Shown here in pieces: positions 1-9,162 of a DNA stretch of 64,000 bases. The translations under genes and the position numbers were made by a program. Each line of letters opens with the position of its first letter. The first letter of the stretch is position 1. The notes below the pieces were generated by a model that saw only the letters and a list, made by a program, of their open reading frames with translations, did no database searches and was not told the origin of the DNA. Origin of the DNA: Bradyrhizobium sp. 200 (GTDB lineage: Bacteria > Pseudomonadota > Alphaproteobacteria > Rhizobiales > Xanthobacteraceae); the NCBI RefSeq assembly GCF_023100945.1, contig NZ_CP064689.1:372001-436000 (forward strand), written 5' to 3'.

Positions 1-590
1 CTGGACTCGTCCATGAAGATCACGAGGCCGAGCACGGTGATGATGCCGAACGGCAAATTGACGAAGAACACCCAGTGCCAGGAATAGGTCTCGGTCAGCC
101 AGGCGCCGAGCGACGGGCCCATGATCGGCCCCATCATCACGCCCATGCCCCAGATCGCCATCGCTTTCGCCCGCTCCTGCAGGGTATAGGAGTCGAGCAT
201 CACGGCCTGCGACAGCGGCACCAGCGCCGCGCCGAATACGCCCTGCAGCAGGCGGAACAACACCATCTGGCCAATGTCCTGCGCCAGCCCGCACATCACC
301 GAGGCGATGGTAAAGCCGGCCGAGCAGATGATGAAGATGCGCTTGCGGCCGAAGCGGTTGGCGATCCACCCCACAGGCGCGGTCATGATCGCGGCGGCGA
401 CGATATAGGAGGTCAGCACCCAGTTGATCTGATCCTGCGACGCCGACAGCGTGCCCTGCATGTAGGGCAGCGCGACGTTGGCGATGGTTGTGTCCAGCGC
501 CTGCATGATCGTCGCTGTCATGGCGCAGATCGTCACCATGTTCCGGCGCAGGCCGGGAACGGCAGCCGATGGTGCGCCCGGCGTCGTCAT
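1..590 (-). CDS. emrB: EmrB-like DHA2-family MFS drug exporter (3' end outside window)
   Basis: The reverse strand opens with an ATG at 590 and reads through the window edge without a stop; about 196 residues are visible. The N-terminus (MTTPGAPSAAVPGLRRNM) is followed by the family signature ALDTTIANVALPYM near residue 35. NWVLTSYIVAAA and the MFS loop motif GWIANRFGRKR come next. These match the 14-TM DHA2 (EmrB/QacA) inner-membrane proton antiporters, which work with an EmrA adaptor. It starts 3 bp after the emrA stop, so it is the distal gene of a marR-emrA-emrB operon and is probably under the MarR repressor. The substrate cannot be told from sequence. The C-terminal half is missing only because the window starts here. 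Confidence 0.93.
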   Translation of the reverse strand, partial: MTTPGAPSAAVPGLRRNMVTICAMTATIMQALDTTIANVALPYMQGTLSASQDQINWVLTSYIVAAAIMTAPVGWIANRFGRKRIFIICSAGFTIASVMCGLAQDIGQMVLFRLLQGVFGAALVPLSQAVMLDSYTLQERAKAMAIWGMGVMMGPIMGPSLGAWLTETYSWHWVFFVNLPFGIITVLGLVIFMDES

Positions 591-593
591 GGC

Positions 594-1760
594 CTATTCG
601 TGGTCCTGGTTGGCCGCCGCCGGCGAGAGGCCGAGCAGGGCGGACAGCGAGCGGCGATGGTTGGTGTCGATCGTGGCATAGACGCTCATGCCGGCCTTCA
701 GCTTGCGGACGAACTTGTCGTTCTTGTCGAAATAGATCCGTACCGGAACGCGCTGCACCACCTTGACGAAATTGCCTGACGCGTTCTGCGGCGGCAGGAT
801 CGCGAACTGCGCGCCGGTGCCGGGTGAGAGCGAGCCGACCGTACCCTTGAACGGGTGGTTCGGGAACGCATCGACCTCGAGCGTGACGGACTGGCCGACC
901 GCGACATAGGTGAAATCGGATTCCTTCGGGTTGGCGTCGACCCATGGGGTGGAGGTATCGATGATGCTGAACACCGGCGTGCCGGCCATCACGAAGCGGC
1001 CGAGCTGAATCTGTTCGACCTGCGTGGCGATGCCTGCCATCGGCGCGCGCATCACGGTGTGGTCGAGATTGCGCTGCGCCTGGTCGAGCGCCGCCTTGGC
1101 CTGGGCATAGGGCGGGAACTCCTCGAGCGGCAGATCGGGATTGCCGAGCAGTTGTGCCTTGGCGGTCGCAATCTTCTGCTGCAGCAACTGGTACTGCGCA
1201 CTCGCGGTGACGAGAGCAGTGGACGCATTGTCGAGGTCGAGCTGCGAGCCGAAATTGTTCTTCACCAGTGAAGATTTGCGTTCGACGTCGCGCCGCTTCA
1301 GGTCCATGCCCTGCTGCGACAGCTCGCTCATCTGGCCGTAGATCCTGAGGTCGGCGATCAGATTGTCGTAGGTGACCTTGGCCTGCGCGAGACTGGCTTT
1401 GGCCTGCGCCACGGCGAGGCGGAACGGGACGGGATCGATCTCGAACAGCACATCGCCCGGACCGACCTGCTGGCCCTCTTTCACCACGACCTTCTCGATC
1501 TTGCCGGAGATGTCGGGCGTGATCAGAACCTTCTGCGCGCCGACATAGGCGTCGTCGGTGGTCACGTAGCGGCCGCCATTGAGATAGAACGTCACGCCGG
1601 CGACCAGCGCCACCAGCGGCAACACCACCAGCAGCAGGAAGCGACGGTACCGTCGCATGCCAGCCATCAGGCGGCGGCGCGGCTCGGCCGCGAGTTTCGG
1701 TCCTGGCGTCGCAGGATTGCCCTTCTGTTCGGGCGGAAATTTGAGCACGGGATCAGCCAT
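594..1760 (-). CDS. emrA: EmrA-like HlyD-family membrane fusion protein
   Basis: Periplasmic adaptor (388 aa) that links the EmrB pump to an outer-membrane channel. A basic cytoplasmic N-terminus is followed by one membrane segment at about residues 38-60. The barrel/lipoyl half-motif YVTTDDAYVGAQ...ISGKIEKVVVKEGQQV comes next (about 65-105), then an alpha-hairpin rich in Ala, Gln and Lys (about 112-205). The second lipoyl half is RAPMAGIATQVEQIQLG near residue 238, with a beta-barrel C-terminus after it. Length and domain order are normal for EmrA/HlyD proteins. The start overlaps the end of the MarR gene by 8 bp, so the three genes are translationally coupled. Role is by family; substrates unknown. 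Confidence 0.94.
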   Translation of the reverse strand: MADPVLKFPPEQKGNPATPGPKLAAEPRRRLMAGMRRYRRFLLLVVLPLVALVAGVTFYLNGGRYVTTDDAYVGAQKVLITPDISGKIEKVVVKEGQQVGPGDVLFEIDPVPFRLAVAQAKASLAQAKVTYDNLIADLRIYGQMSELSQQGMDLKRRDVERKSSLVKNNFGSQLDLDNASTALVTASAQYQLLQQKIATAKAQLLGNPDLPLEEFPPYAQAKAALDQAQRNLDHTVMRAPMAGIATQVEQIQLGRFVMAGTPVFSIIDTSTPWVDANPKESDFTYVAVGQSVTLEVDAFPNHPFKGTVGSLSPGTGAQFAILPPQNASGNFVKVVQRVPVRIYFDKNDKFVRKLKAGMSVYATIDTNHRRSLSALLGLSPAAANQDHE

Positions 1761-2232
1761 ACCGCTGCTCCTTTCGCGGAGGTTCGTTCGCCGGATGCTG
1801 GATCGCGTTGCGAACGTTCTCCTTGATCAGGTCGAGTTGGTCGAGAAGGCGGTGGGCGTCGGCGGGGTTGATGCCGCCGAGCGCGGTAGCCGTCAGTTCG
1901 GAGCGAAGCCCGGCGAGCTTGCCGAGCAGGGGACGCGCGGCCTTGCGCAGATAGAGGCGGTTGACGCGGCGGTCGTTCTCGTCGCCGCGGCGTTCGATCC
2001 AGCCATTGTCGCAGAGCTTGTCGATCAGCCGCGTCAGCGTGATCGGCTGCATCTCCATCTGCTCGGCGAGTTCCGACTGCTTCAGGCCCTCGGTACGTTC
2101 GACCTTGGCCAGAACCGCCCATTGCGCGCGGGTGATGCCGTAGCGCGCCGCCTGCCTGTCGGCATAGGCGCGCATCATCCGCTGCACCTCGCCGAGCGTA
2201 AACAGGAAGTTCATATCTACGGAACCGCGCAT
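1753..2232 (-). CDS. MarR-family transcriptional regulator of the emrAB operon
   Basis: Winged-helix regulator of about 159 aa. Visible family features are the helix GEVQRMMRAYADRQAARYGI, the recognition region LKQSELAEQMEMQPITLTRLID, and the wing GWIERRGDENDRRVNRLYL with its usual D-x-R-x-x-R. The first in-frame ATG (2247) lies inside the palindromic operator. I prefer the ATG at 2232, which has GAGGGT directly upstream; an ATG at 2214 (MNFLFTLGEV) is a third option. It is first in the operon and overlaps emrA. MarR proteins usually repress their own operon and release DNA on binding a phenolic or drug ligand. The operator repeats just upstream support autoregulation; the ligand is unknown. 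Confidence 0.9.
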   Translation of the reverse strand: MRGSVDMNFLFTLGEVQRMMRAYADRQAARYGITRAQWAVLAKVERTEGLKQSELAEQMEMQPITLTRLIDKLCDNGWIERRGDENDRRVNRLYLRKAARPLLGKLAGLRSELTATALGGINPADAHRLLDQLDLIKENVRNAIQHPANEPPRKEQRYG

Positions 2233-2245
2233 GACCCTCGTCTCC

Positions 2246-2275
2246 ATAAGCTTGCGATATAATAAGCTTGCTTAT
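2246..2275. promoter_or_regulatory. Probable MarR operator: direct repeat plus palindrome
   Basis: ATAAGCTTGC occurs twice, at 2246-2255 and 2262-2271, with start-to-start spacing of 16 bp. The second copy extends into the palindrome ATAAGCTTGCTTAT (2262-2275). The stretch is markedly AT-rich compared with its surroundings and lies directly before the marR start, where a MarR dimer would block transcription of marR-emrA-emrB. Binding is inferred, not shown. Confidence 0.7.
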
Positions 2276-2386
2276 GATTTCTGCATGGGACGTTAACAAG
2301 GGCCTGATCCGCTTCCAGCACATGGCTGGGAACCAAGGGGTGGTCGGGCTTTGGGATTGGCTCTCAAACTGCTACAAAAGTGGGAC

Positions 2387-2872
2387 ATGACCCTGACAAA
2401 GCCGACATTTCCCGCGCCCGACCACGATCACGGCCGCTGCACTGCGGAAGCGATGGCGCATGCGGAAGAGGTTTGTGCGCGGCGGACGCAGAAATTCACC
2501 CCAATCCGGCGCCAGGTGCTGCAGGCGCTGCTGTCGAGCCACCGCCCGCTCGGCGCCTATGAGGTGATCGACGAACTCGCCAAGTCGATGCCGCGGCCGG
2601 CGCCGATCACGGTCTACCGCGCGCTCGATTTCTTGATGGAAAACGGCCTCGTTCACCGGATCGAGAGCCGCAATGCGTTCCTTGCCTGCGCGCATGACCA
2701 TGACGAGACCTCCATGGTGGCGTTTTTGATCTGCGATCATTGCGGCTCCGTCGGCGAAATTCCCGCCGCTCCTGTGGCGCAAAGCCTCAATGCCGCGGCG
2801 CGCGCGTCGGGTTTCGCGCCAAAACTCTCCGTCGTCGAGATCGCCGGCACCTGCGCGCACTGCCAGAAATGA
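2387..2872 (+). CDS. zur: Fur-family zinc uptake regulator (Zur-like)
   Basis: About 161 aa. The winged helix (FTPIRRQVLQALLSSHRPLGAYEVIDEL...PITVYRALDFLMENGLVHRIES) is followed by a dimerization domain. Two CxxC pairs are present, CDHC and the C-terminal CAHC; these are the structural zinc site of Fur/Zur proteins. The early His/Cys-rich stretch DHDHGRC and the AHDHDE segment fit zinc ligands. I start at ATG 2387; an upstream TTG at 2351 is in frame but adds an unfamily-like leader. The next gene, an EamA exporter, overlaps its stop by ATGA, so both are probably co-transcribed. Zur rather than Fur or Irr is my reading of the Cys pattern, not proven. Confidence 0.85.
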   Translation: MTLTKPTFPAPDHDHGRCTAEAMAHAEEVCARRTQKFTPIRRQVLQALLSSHRPLGAYEVIDELAKSMPRPAPITVYRALDFLMENGLVHRIESRNAFLACAHDHDETSMVAFLICDHCGSVGEIPAAPVAQSLNAAARASGFAPKLSVVEIAGTCAHCQK

Positions 2873-3843
2873 AGAACACGGCGATCAGCCGGCCACGAGG
2901 ATCGATGTCTCCCAAGCCAGAAAACCCTTCCGCCGGGCGTGCGCTCACCCCGGGCGCTATCGCCTTGATGCTGATGCTGTGCCTGAGCTGGGGGTTCAAC
3001 CAGATCGCGGTGAAGCTGGTGTTGGCGGACGTGCCGCCAATGCTGCAGGCCTTGACCCGCTCTGTCGGTGCGTTGCCGGTGTTGCTCGCGATCGGCTGGT
3101 TCCGCGGTGTGAAATTCTTCGAGCGCGACGGCACGCTATGGCCCGGCGTGGCCGCGGGCGCGATCTTCGGCATCGAATTCGTGCTGATCTATCGTGGTCT
3201 GCTGCTGACGTCGGCATCGCGTGCGGTGGTGTTTCTGTATGTGGCGCCATTCTTCGTCGCGCTCGGCTCTTTTGTTTTTCTCGGCGAACGGCTGCGGGCG
3301 CCGCAATGGGGTGGCCTGGCCCTGAGTTTCGCCGGCGTCGCGCTGGCCATCGGGGTGCCCCAGACCAATGTCGATGCGACGGTTTTGCTGGGTGACCTCC
3401 TGATCGTCGCCGGCGGCGCGCTCTGGGCGACCACGACGCTGATCGTCAAGACCACGGCGCTGATCAAGGCTCCGGCGGAAAAGGGGCTCGGCTATCAGGT
3501 GGCGCTCTCGATCCCGATTCTCGCGCTTGCCGCCTGGATATCGGGCGAAACCATCACCCATGTTCCCGGGCCGCTGTCGCTGTCGCTGCTGGCCTACCAG
3601 GCGTTCTGGGTGGTCGGTCTGACGTTCCTGTTGTGGTTCGCATTGGTCAAAACCTACTCCGCCAGCAAATTGTCGGCGTTCACTTTCGTCACGCCGCTGT
3701 TCGGCGTCGTCGCCAGCTATTTCATCCTGCATGATACGCTGACCATCGCCTTCGGTGTCGCGGCGCTGCTGGTCATTGCCGGGCTCTATCTCGTGAACAA
3801 GCCGGATCCGAAGGTCACACCGGATCCGAACGTGCCGGCGTGA
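2869..3843 (+). CDS. EamA/DMT-superfamily transporter
   Basis: Inner-membrane protein of about 324 aa with ten predicted helices in two EamA repeats. Visible segments include LTPGAIALMLMLCLSWGFNQ at the start of repeat 1, YVAPFFVALGSFVFLGERL at its end, and SAFTFVTPLFGVVASYFIL late in repeat 2. DMT proteins of this size export small metabolites such as amino acids, but the substrate cannot be assigned. The ATG at 2869 overlaps the zur stop (ATGA). An alternative ATG at 2905 has a better ribosome site (GAGG, 4 bp upstream) and may be the true start. A B-type inverted repeat follows the stop. Confidence 0.88.
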   Translation: MKNTAISRPRGSMSPKPENPSAGRALTPGAIALMLMLCLSWGFNQIAVKLVLADVPPMLQALTRSVGALPVLLAIGWFRGVKFFERDGTLWPGVAAGAIFGIEFVLIYRGLLLTSASRAVVFLYVAPFFVALGSFVFLGERLRAPQWGGLALSFAGVALAIGVPQTNVDATVLLGDLLIVAGGALWATTTLIVKTTALIKAPAEKGLGYQVALSIPILALAAWISGETITHVPGPLSLSLLAYQAFWVVGLTFLLWFALVKTYSASKLSAFTFVTPLFGVVASYFILHDTLTIAFGVAALLVIAGLYLVNKPDPKVTPDPNVPA

Positions 3844-3852
3844 TGTTTCCGG

Positions 3853-3932
3853 CGTCATTGCGAGCGGAGCGAAGCAATCCATCTCTCGTCACCCGCGGAA
3901 AGATGGATTGCTTCGCTTCGCTCGCAATGACG
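3853..3932. repeat. Intergenic inverted repeat (REP-like, type B)
   Basis: The arm starting CGTCATTGCGAGC at 3853 is matched by the reverse arm ending GCTCGCAATGACG at 3932, with a short unpaired centre. It lies between two convergent genes and could fold into a long hairpin in RNA, acting as a bidirectional terminator or mRNA end protector. This GTCATTGCGAGC element is typical of Bradyrhizobiaceae intergenic repeats. Confidence 0.8.
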
Positions 3933-3958
3933 TTGAGAGAGTGCGGAATCGTCAGCGC

Positions 3959-4834
3959 CTACCCCGTTTCGATAGGCAGCGACGTATCCTTGGCCCATTC
4001 GCCCATTGAGCCGTCGTAAAGGGTGAGGTTGTCGTAGCCGAGCCGGTGCAGCAGGAACAGATCGACGGTTGCCGAGATGCCGCCGCCGCAATAGGCGACC
4101 ACACGCTTGTCTTTCGTAATGCCCTGCGCCTTGAATTTGGCTTCCGCCTCGCCAAGCGGCACGAAGGCCTTTGTCTTGGGATCGAGCAGTGTCGCGGCCG
4201 AGACGTTGCAACTGCCGGGAACGCGGCCAGGCCGGCCGTAGCGGCTGGGCTCGAGCCCCTTGTGAAATTGCGGGCCGAGTGCGTTGACGACGACGGTGCC
4301 TCGCTCGGAGGTGGCGGCGAGCGTTTCGTGCTTGTCGACGAAAAATCCGTCCCTCGGTTTGGCCGTGAACGTTGCCGACGGATATCCCTTCGCCGGCCCG
4401 GTTTCGAGCGGACGGCCTTCGAGCTTCCATTTGTCGAGACCGCCGTCGAGCACCGCAACGTTCTCGAAGCTGAGCGATGTGAGCATCCACCAGAACCGCG
4501 TCGCCCACATCGGCGTGCCGATGCTGTACAGCACGACCTGGCTTTCGTTGGACACGCCGTGGCGGCCAAACGCCTGCTCGAGATGCGCAACATCCGGCAT
4601 CATGAAGCGAAGCTCCGTATTAGGATCGGAGAATTCGGCCTGCAGATCGAGAAAATCCGCCCCCGGAATGTGCCCGGCCTCGAATGTCTGCCGCCCGGAC
4701 ACGGCGAGATAGGGCAGGCTGCTGCCTTCGGGCGCCGGTTCGAGATAGGTGGTGCAGTCGAACAGGCGCAGGTCGGCCTGGCCCAAAATATCAGCGAGTT
4801 CCGCCGCAGAGATCAGCCCGTTACGCCCCGACAT
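3959..4834 (-). CDS. sseA: Sulfurtransferase (two rhodanese domains)
   Basis: A 291-aa tandem rhodanese. The N-terminal domain (LRLFDCTTYL...FEAGHIPGADFLDL...YSIGTPMWATRFWW...VAVLDGGLDKW) keeps the fold motifs but has no Cys at its active loop. The C-terminal domain has the catalytic loop YCGGGISATVDLFLL with the persulfide-forming Cys. This one-dead, one-live layout is normal for thiosulfate or 3-mercaptopyruvate sulfurtransferases, which pass sulfane sulfur to cyanide or thiols. The loop CGGGIS is closer to the 3-mercaptopyruvate group (CGxGxx) than to rhodanese proper. It is cytosolic, monocistronic and divergent from ispG; the 270 bp between them must hold both promoters. Confidence 0.9.
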   Translation of the reverse strand: MSGRNGLISAAELADILGQADLRLFDCTTYLEPAPEGSSLPYLAVSGRQTFEAGHIPGADFLDLQAEFSDPNTELRFMMPDVAHLEQAFGRHGVSNESQVVLYSIGTPMWATRFWWMLTSLSFENVAVLDGGLDKWKLEGRPLETGPAKGYPSATFTAKPRDGFFVDKHETLAATSERGTVVVNALGPQFHKGLEPSRYGRPGRVPGSCNVSAATLLDPKTKAFVPLGEAEAKFKAQGITKDKRVVAYCGGGISATVDLFLLHRLGYDNLTLYDGSMGEWAKDTSLPIETG

Positions 4835-5101
4835 TTGGTGGTCTCCCGTTATTTTAGGCCGATGCTAAGGCCCGCATCGGGCTATGAAAAGGCGGCCGGG
4901 AAGTGGGCTCGCCCTTTCAATTGGGCGATTCCTGTCCAATATAGCGGTTAACGGAAGTTGCGGTATTTCTGCCTAGCCTCCGTCCGCCGCAACCGTCCTA
5001 AGATGTTGAATGTACAATACAAAATCCGAAACGTGACGGAGCGCACAGACGCTTCGCTACCCCCTTGGTGAATGTCACCAAAACCTGATATTCGAGGCCC
5101 C

Positions 5102-6388
<1,287 letters not shown>

Positions 6389-6392
6389 CCGG

Positions 6393-6569
6393 TCAATTTC
6401 GATCGGGCTGCTCGTAGACCTTGCACCACTCGGGATCTGCCGGCTCGGTCAAATCAACTCCGGGCGGAACGGACGCCAGACCCTTCAACGCGCCGAACAG
6501 TGGATAGCGCCCACGTCGGCTTGGCTTTGGACGGATCGAAGGGTCTTTCGGTCGATCATCCTGGCCCAT
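6393..6569 (-). CDS. Small conserved hypothetical protein (58 aa)
   Basis: An ATG at 6569 opens a 58-codon frame ending TGA at 6393. The product starts MGQDDRPKDPSIRPKP and contains RRGRYPLFGALKG, then PPGVDLTEPADPEW. I recognise the pattern RKGRYPLFGALKG...PDLDLTEPADPEW from small proteins common in alphaproteobacteria, some filed as antitoxin-like. No partner toxin is adjacent here, and I give no function. It is divergent from the TauD gene and convergent with ispG. Confidence 0.6.
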   Translation of the reverse strand: MGQDDRPKDPSIRPKPSRRGRYPLFGALKGLASVPPGVDLTEPADPEWCKVYEQPDRN

Positions 6570-6685
6570 TTGTTTGTGTCTCCGTCAGTTCTCCGAGCAG
6601 CATAACAGAATATGAGCCCACTTGCATTGCGCGTTGCCGCACACGGGGTACGATGGCCAAAACAACAAGCCATCGGAGAACGCCC

Positions 6686-7579
6686 ATGAGCTCGCTGTCG
6701 GGCAAGCAAGGTCCGCGTTATCGCCACACGGCCGGTGACACCGACCCCTACGAAACCATCGCCGTCGAAAAACTCACGCCGATCATCGGCGCGGAAATCT
6801 CCGGCGTCGATATCGGCAAGCTGGTCTCGGACGACGCGCGCTCCAATCGGCAGATGGACGAGATCCATCGCGCACTCGCCGAAAATCTCGTGATCTTCTT
6901 TCGCGACCAGCACATCACCCCGCAGCAGCATCTCGCCTTCGGGCGCAAGTTCGGCGAATTGCATGTGCATCCGGCAGCGCCCAACGAGGGCGACCCGGCG
7001 CTGATGAAGATCTATGCCGACAAGGATTCGCCGCGCGCCAACGGCGAGGGCTGGCATACTGACGTGTCCTGCGATGTCGAGCCGCCGATGGGCTCGATCC
7101 TCTACATCAAGCAGTGCCCGCCGCGCGGCGGCGATACGCTGTTCGCCAATATGTATGCCGCCTATGAGGCGCTGTCGGACCGGATGAAGGCCTATCTCGA
7201 CGGGCTGACCGCGCTGCACGACGGCGAGCAGACCTATCGCGGGCTCTACGCCAATTACGGCGTCGCCGACCGGATGGAATATCCGCGCGCCGAGCATCCG
7301 GTGGTGCGCACCCACCCGGTGACGGGCGGGAAAGCGCTCTACGTCAACCGCGGCTTCACCCGCTTCATCGTCGGCGTCCCCCGCGACGAGAGCGACGCCA
7401 TGCTGGCCTATCTCTACCAGCACGCGGAAAATCCGTTGTTCCAGTGCCGCTTCCGCTGGACGGAAAACGCCATCGCGTTCTGGGACAACCGCTGCGCCCA
7501 GCACCGCGCGATGTGGGATTACTGGCCGCATACACGATCGGGCACGCGCGTGACGGTGAAGGGAGAGCGGCCCGTCTAG
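6686..7579 (+). CDS. TauD/TfdA-family Fe(II)/2-oxoglutarate dioxygenase
   Basis: A 297-aa cytosolic oxygenase. The iron site is readable as HxD in GWHTDVSCD (about residue 123) and a distal His in CAQHRAMWDY (about 271). The 2-oxoglutarate arginine is in RSGTRVTVKGERP near the end. The N-terminus IIGAEISGVDIGKLVSDD is the standard TauD opening. The start at 6686 is set by CGGAGAACGCCC before the ATG; the frame is open to 6500 but that leader is not family-like. Family members split taurine, 2,4-D and similar compounds; the substrate is unknown. It precedes a Rieske oxygenase by 70 bp and shares its leader sequence, so the pair likely serves one catabolic pathway. Confidence 0.9.
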   Translation: MSSLSGKQGPRYRHTAGDTDPYETIAVEKLTPIIGAEISGVDIGKLVSDDARSNRQMDEIHRALAENLVIFFRDQHITPQQHLAFGRKFGELHVHPAAPNEGDPALMKIYADKDSPRANGEGWHTDVSCDVEPPMGSILYIKQCPPRGGDTLFANMYAAYEALSDRMKAYLDGLTALHDGEQTYRGLYANYGVADRMEYPRAEHPVVRTHPVTGGKALYVNRGFTRFIVGVPRDESDAMLAYLYQHAENPLFQCRFRWTENAIAFWDNRCAQHRAMWDYWPHTRSGTRVTVKGERPV

Positions 7580-7649
7580 AGACGCGTTGACGCCTCGCCT
7601 GAGCTGCGCCAAGCTTGGCCAAAAGCAATAACAATCCGGAGGACGCCCT

Positions 7650-8990
7650 ATGCTCCGCGCCGAAGACAACAAATTCCTCACCGAGAGCGGCCCGGGAACG
7701 GGCATGGGCGAATTGCTGCGCCGCTTCTGGATTCCCGTGCTGCTTTCCGAGGAGTTGCCCGAAGCCGACGGCACCCCGAAGAAGATCGTCGTCATGGGCG
7801 AGGAACTGCTCGCCTTCCGCGACACCCGCGGCGTGGTCGGTGTCATCGATCAATACTGCCCGCATCGTGGCGCCAATCTCTGGCTCGGGCGCAACGAGGA
7901 ATGCGGCATCCGCTGTGTCTATCACGGCTGGAAGTTCGATACCGACGGCCGCTGCGTCGACATGCCGACCTCCTACCCCGACCTCAACGCCAAAGACCTG
8001 ATCCGTATCAAGTCCTATCCGGTGCGGGAATGGGGCGACATGATCTGGGCCTATATGGGGCCGGCCGATCAGGTGCCCGAATTGCCCGATCTGGAAATGG
8101 CGCTGCTGCCTCCTTCCCATCGCTACGTCACGAAGAAGTGGCAGGACTGCAATTGGGTGCAGGCGCTGGAAGGTTCGATCGACACCGCGCATTTCACCTT
8201 CGCGCACCTCTCCTTTGAAAAGGAAGAGAACGAAATCCTCGACATCAAGAAGCACTTTGTGAATCCGCTTGTAAGGGTCGCTACCGATCACATGCGATGG
8301 ATCGCCGAAGATCCGCGTCCGGTGATCAAGATCAATCCGCACGAGGCCGGACTGACGGTCGCCGGCGGGCGATTGACCGGGTCAGACAATATCTACTGGC
8401 GCATCGCCCAGTTCCTGATGCCGGTGCATGCCTATGCGCCAAGCTCGATGCCGGGGGAGAATATTTTCGGTCAGAGCTTCGTTCCGGTGACGGATACCAA
8501 TTGCTGGATCTACACCTATGCGTGGAATCCGGAACGTCCGCTGACGCAAGCCGAACGCGATGGTTACGATCGCGGCAACGGGGTGATGGCGGTAGTCGAC
8601 GAGAATTATGTGCCGCTGCGCAACAAGTCGAACGACTATCTGATCGACCGCAAGCTGCAAAAGACCAGCAGCTACACCGGCATCAAGGGCGTGTCGGAGC
8701 AGGACGCCGCCGTGCAGGACAGCCAGGGCCCGATCGCCGACCGCACCCGCGAACATCTCGGCCCGACCGATCTCGGCATCATGCATTTCCGAAAGACTGT
8801 GATGGATGCCGCCCGTGCGCTGCAGAAGGGCGAGGCGCCGCCGCATCTGAAGCATCAGGATCGTTATGCCGTGCGCTCCGGCGCCTGCGTCACCGGCAAG
8901 GCAAAGGACCTCGCCGCAGTCATGATCGAGCGGTTCGGCGACGCCGCCGGCTATGTCGGCCGTCCCGGCAGGAATGCGGCGGCGGAGTAG
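7650..8990 (+). CDS. Rieske ring-hydroxylating oxygenase, large subunit (phthalate 4,5-dioxygenase-like)
   Basis: A 446-aa oxygenase. The Rieske 2Fe-2S ligands are CPHRGANLWLGRNEECGIRCVYHGWKFD split across about residues 70-95 (C-x-H and C-x2-H). The mononuclear iron site is in WVQALEGSIDTAHFTFAH near residue 175. GGAGG lies 7 bp before ATG 7650. The start MLRAEDNKFLTESGPGTGMGELLRRFWIPVL is typical of the phthalate dioxygenase subgroup, which lacks a small subunit and needs a separate reductase. No reductase gene is present nearby, so one must be supplied from elsewhere. Position after a TauD oxygenase suggests a two-oxygenase degradation route for an aromatic or aryl-ether compound; this is inference. 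Confidence 0.92.
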   Translation: MLRAEDNKFLTESGPGTGMGELLRRFWIPVLLSEELPEADGTPKKIVVMGEELLAFRDTRGVVGVIDQYCPHRGANLWLGRNEECGIRCVYHGWKFDTDGRCVDMPTSYPDLNAKDLIRIKSYPVREWGDMIWAYMGPADQVPELPDLEMALLPPSHRYVTKKWQDCNWVQALEGSIDTAHFTFAHLSFEKEENEILDIKKHFVNPLVRVATDHMRWIAEDPRPVIKINPHEAGLTVAGGRLTGSDNIYWRIAQFLMPVHAYAPSSMPGENIFGQSFVPVTDTNCWIYTYAWNPERPLTQAERDGYDRGNGVMAVVDENYVPLRNKSNDYLIDRKLQKTSSYTGIKGVSEQDAAVQDSQGPIADRTREHLGPTDLGIMHFRKTVMDAARALQKGEAPPHLKHQDRYAVRSGACVTGKAKDLAAVMIERFGDAAGYVGRPGRNAAAE

Positions 8991-9007
8991 CCCCGTTCTC
9001 CCGGCGG

Positions 9008-9160
9008 GTCGTCCCCGCGAACGCGGGGACCCATACCCACAAGCTTGCGTTGTGGAAGAAAGCCGTCGACCAGCGTACCTGATTAATTACCGCCGCGGCG
9101 TATGGGTCCCCCGATGTGCAATTGCACATCTGAGCTCGCGCTTCGCTTGGCCGGGACGAC
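9008..9160. repeat. Intergenic inverted repeat, type A copy 1
   Basis: The left arm GTCGTCCCCGCGAACGCGGG starts at 9008 and is followed by GACCCATAC. The right arm runs from GTATGGGTCCC to GGGACGAC at 9160. The right half carries an insert with a perfect 18-bp palindrome (9113-9130) and the text CTCGCGCTTCGCTTGG, which recurs in copy 3. It sits between two convergent genes. Confidence 0.8.
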
Positions 9161-9162
9161 AG

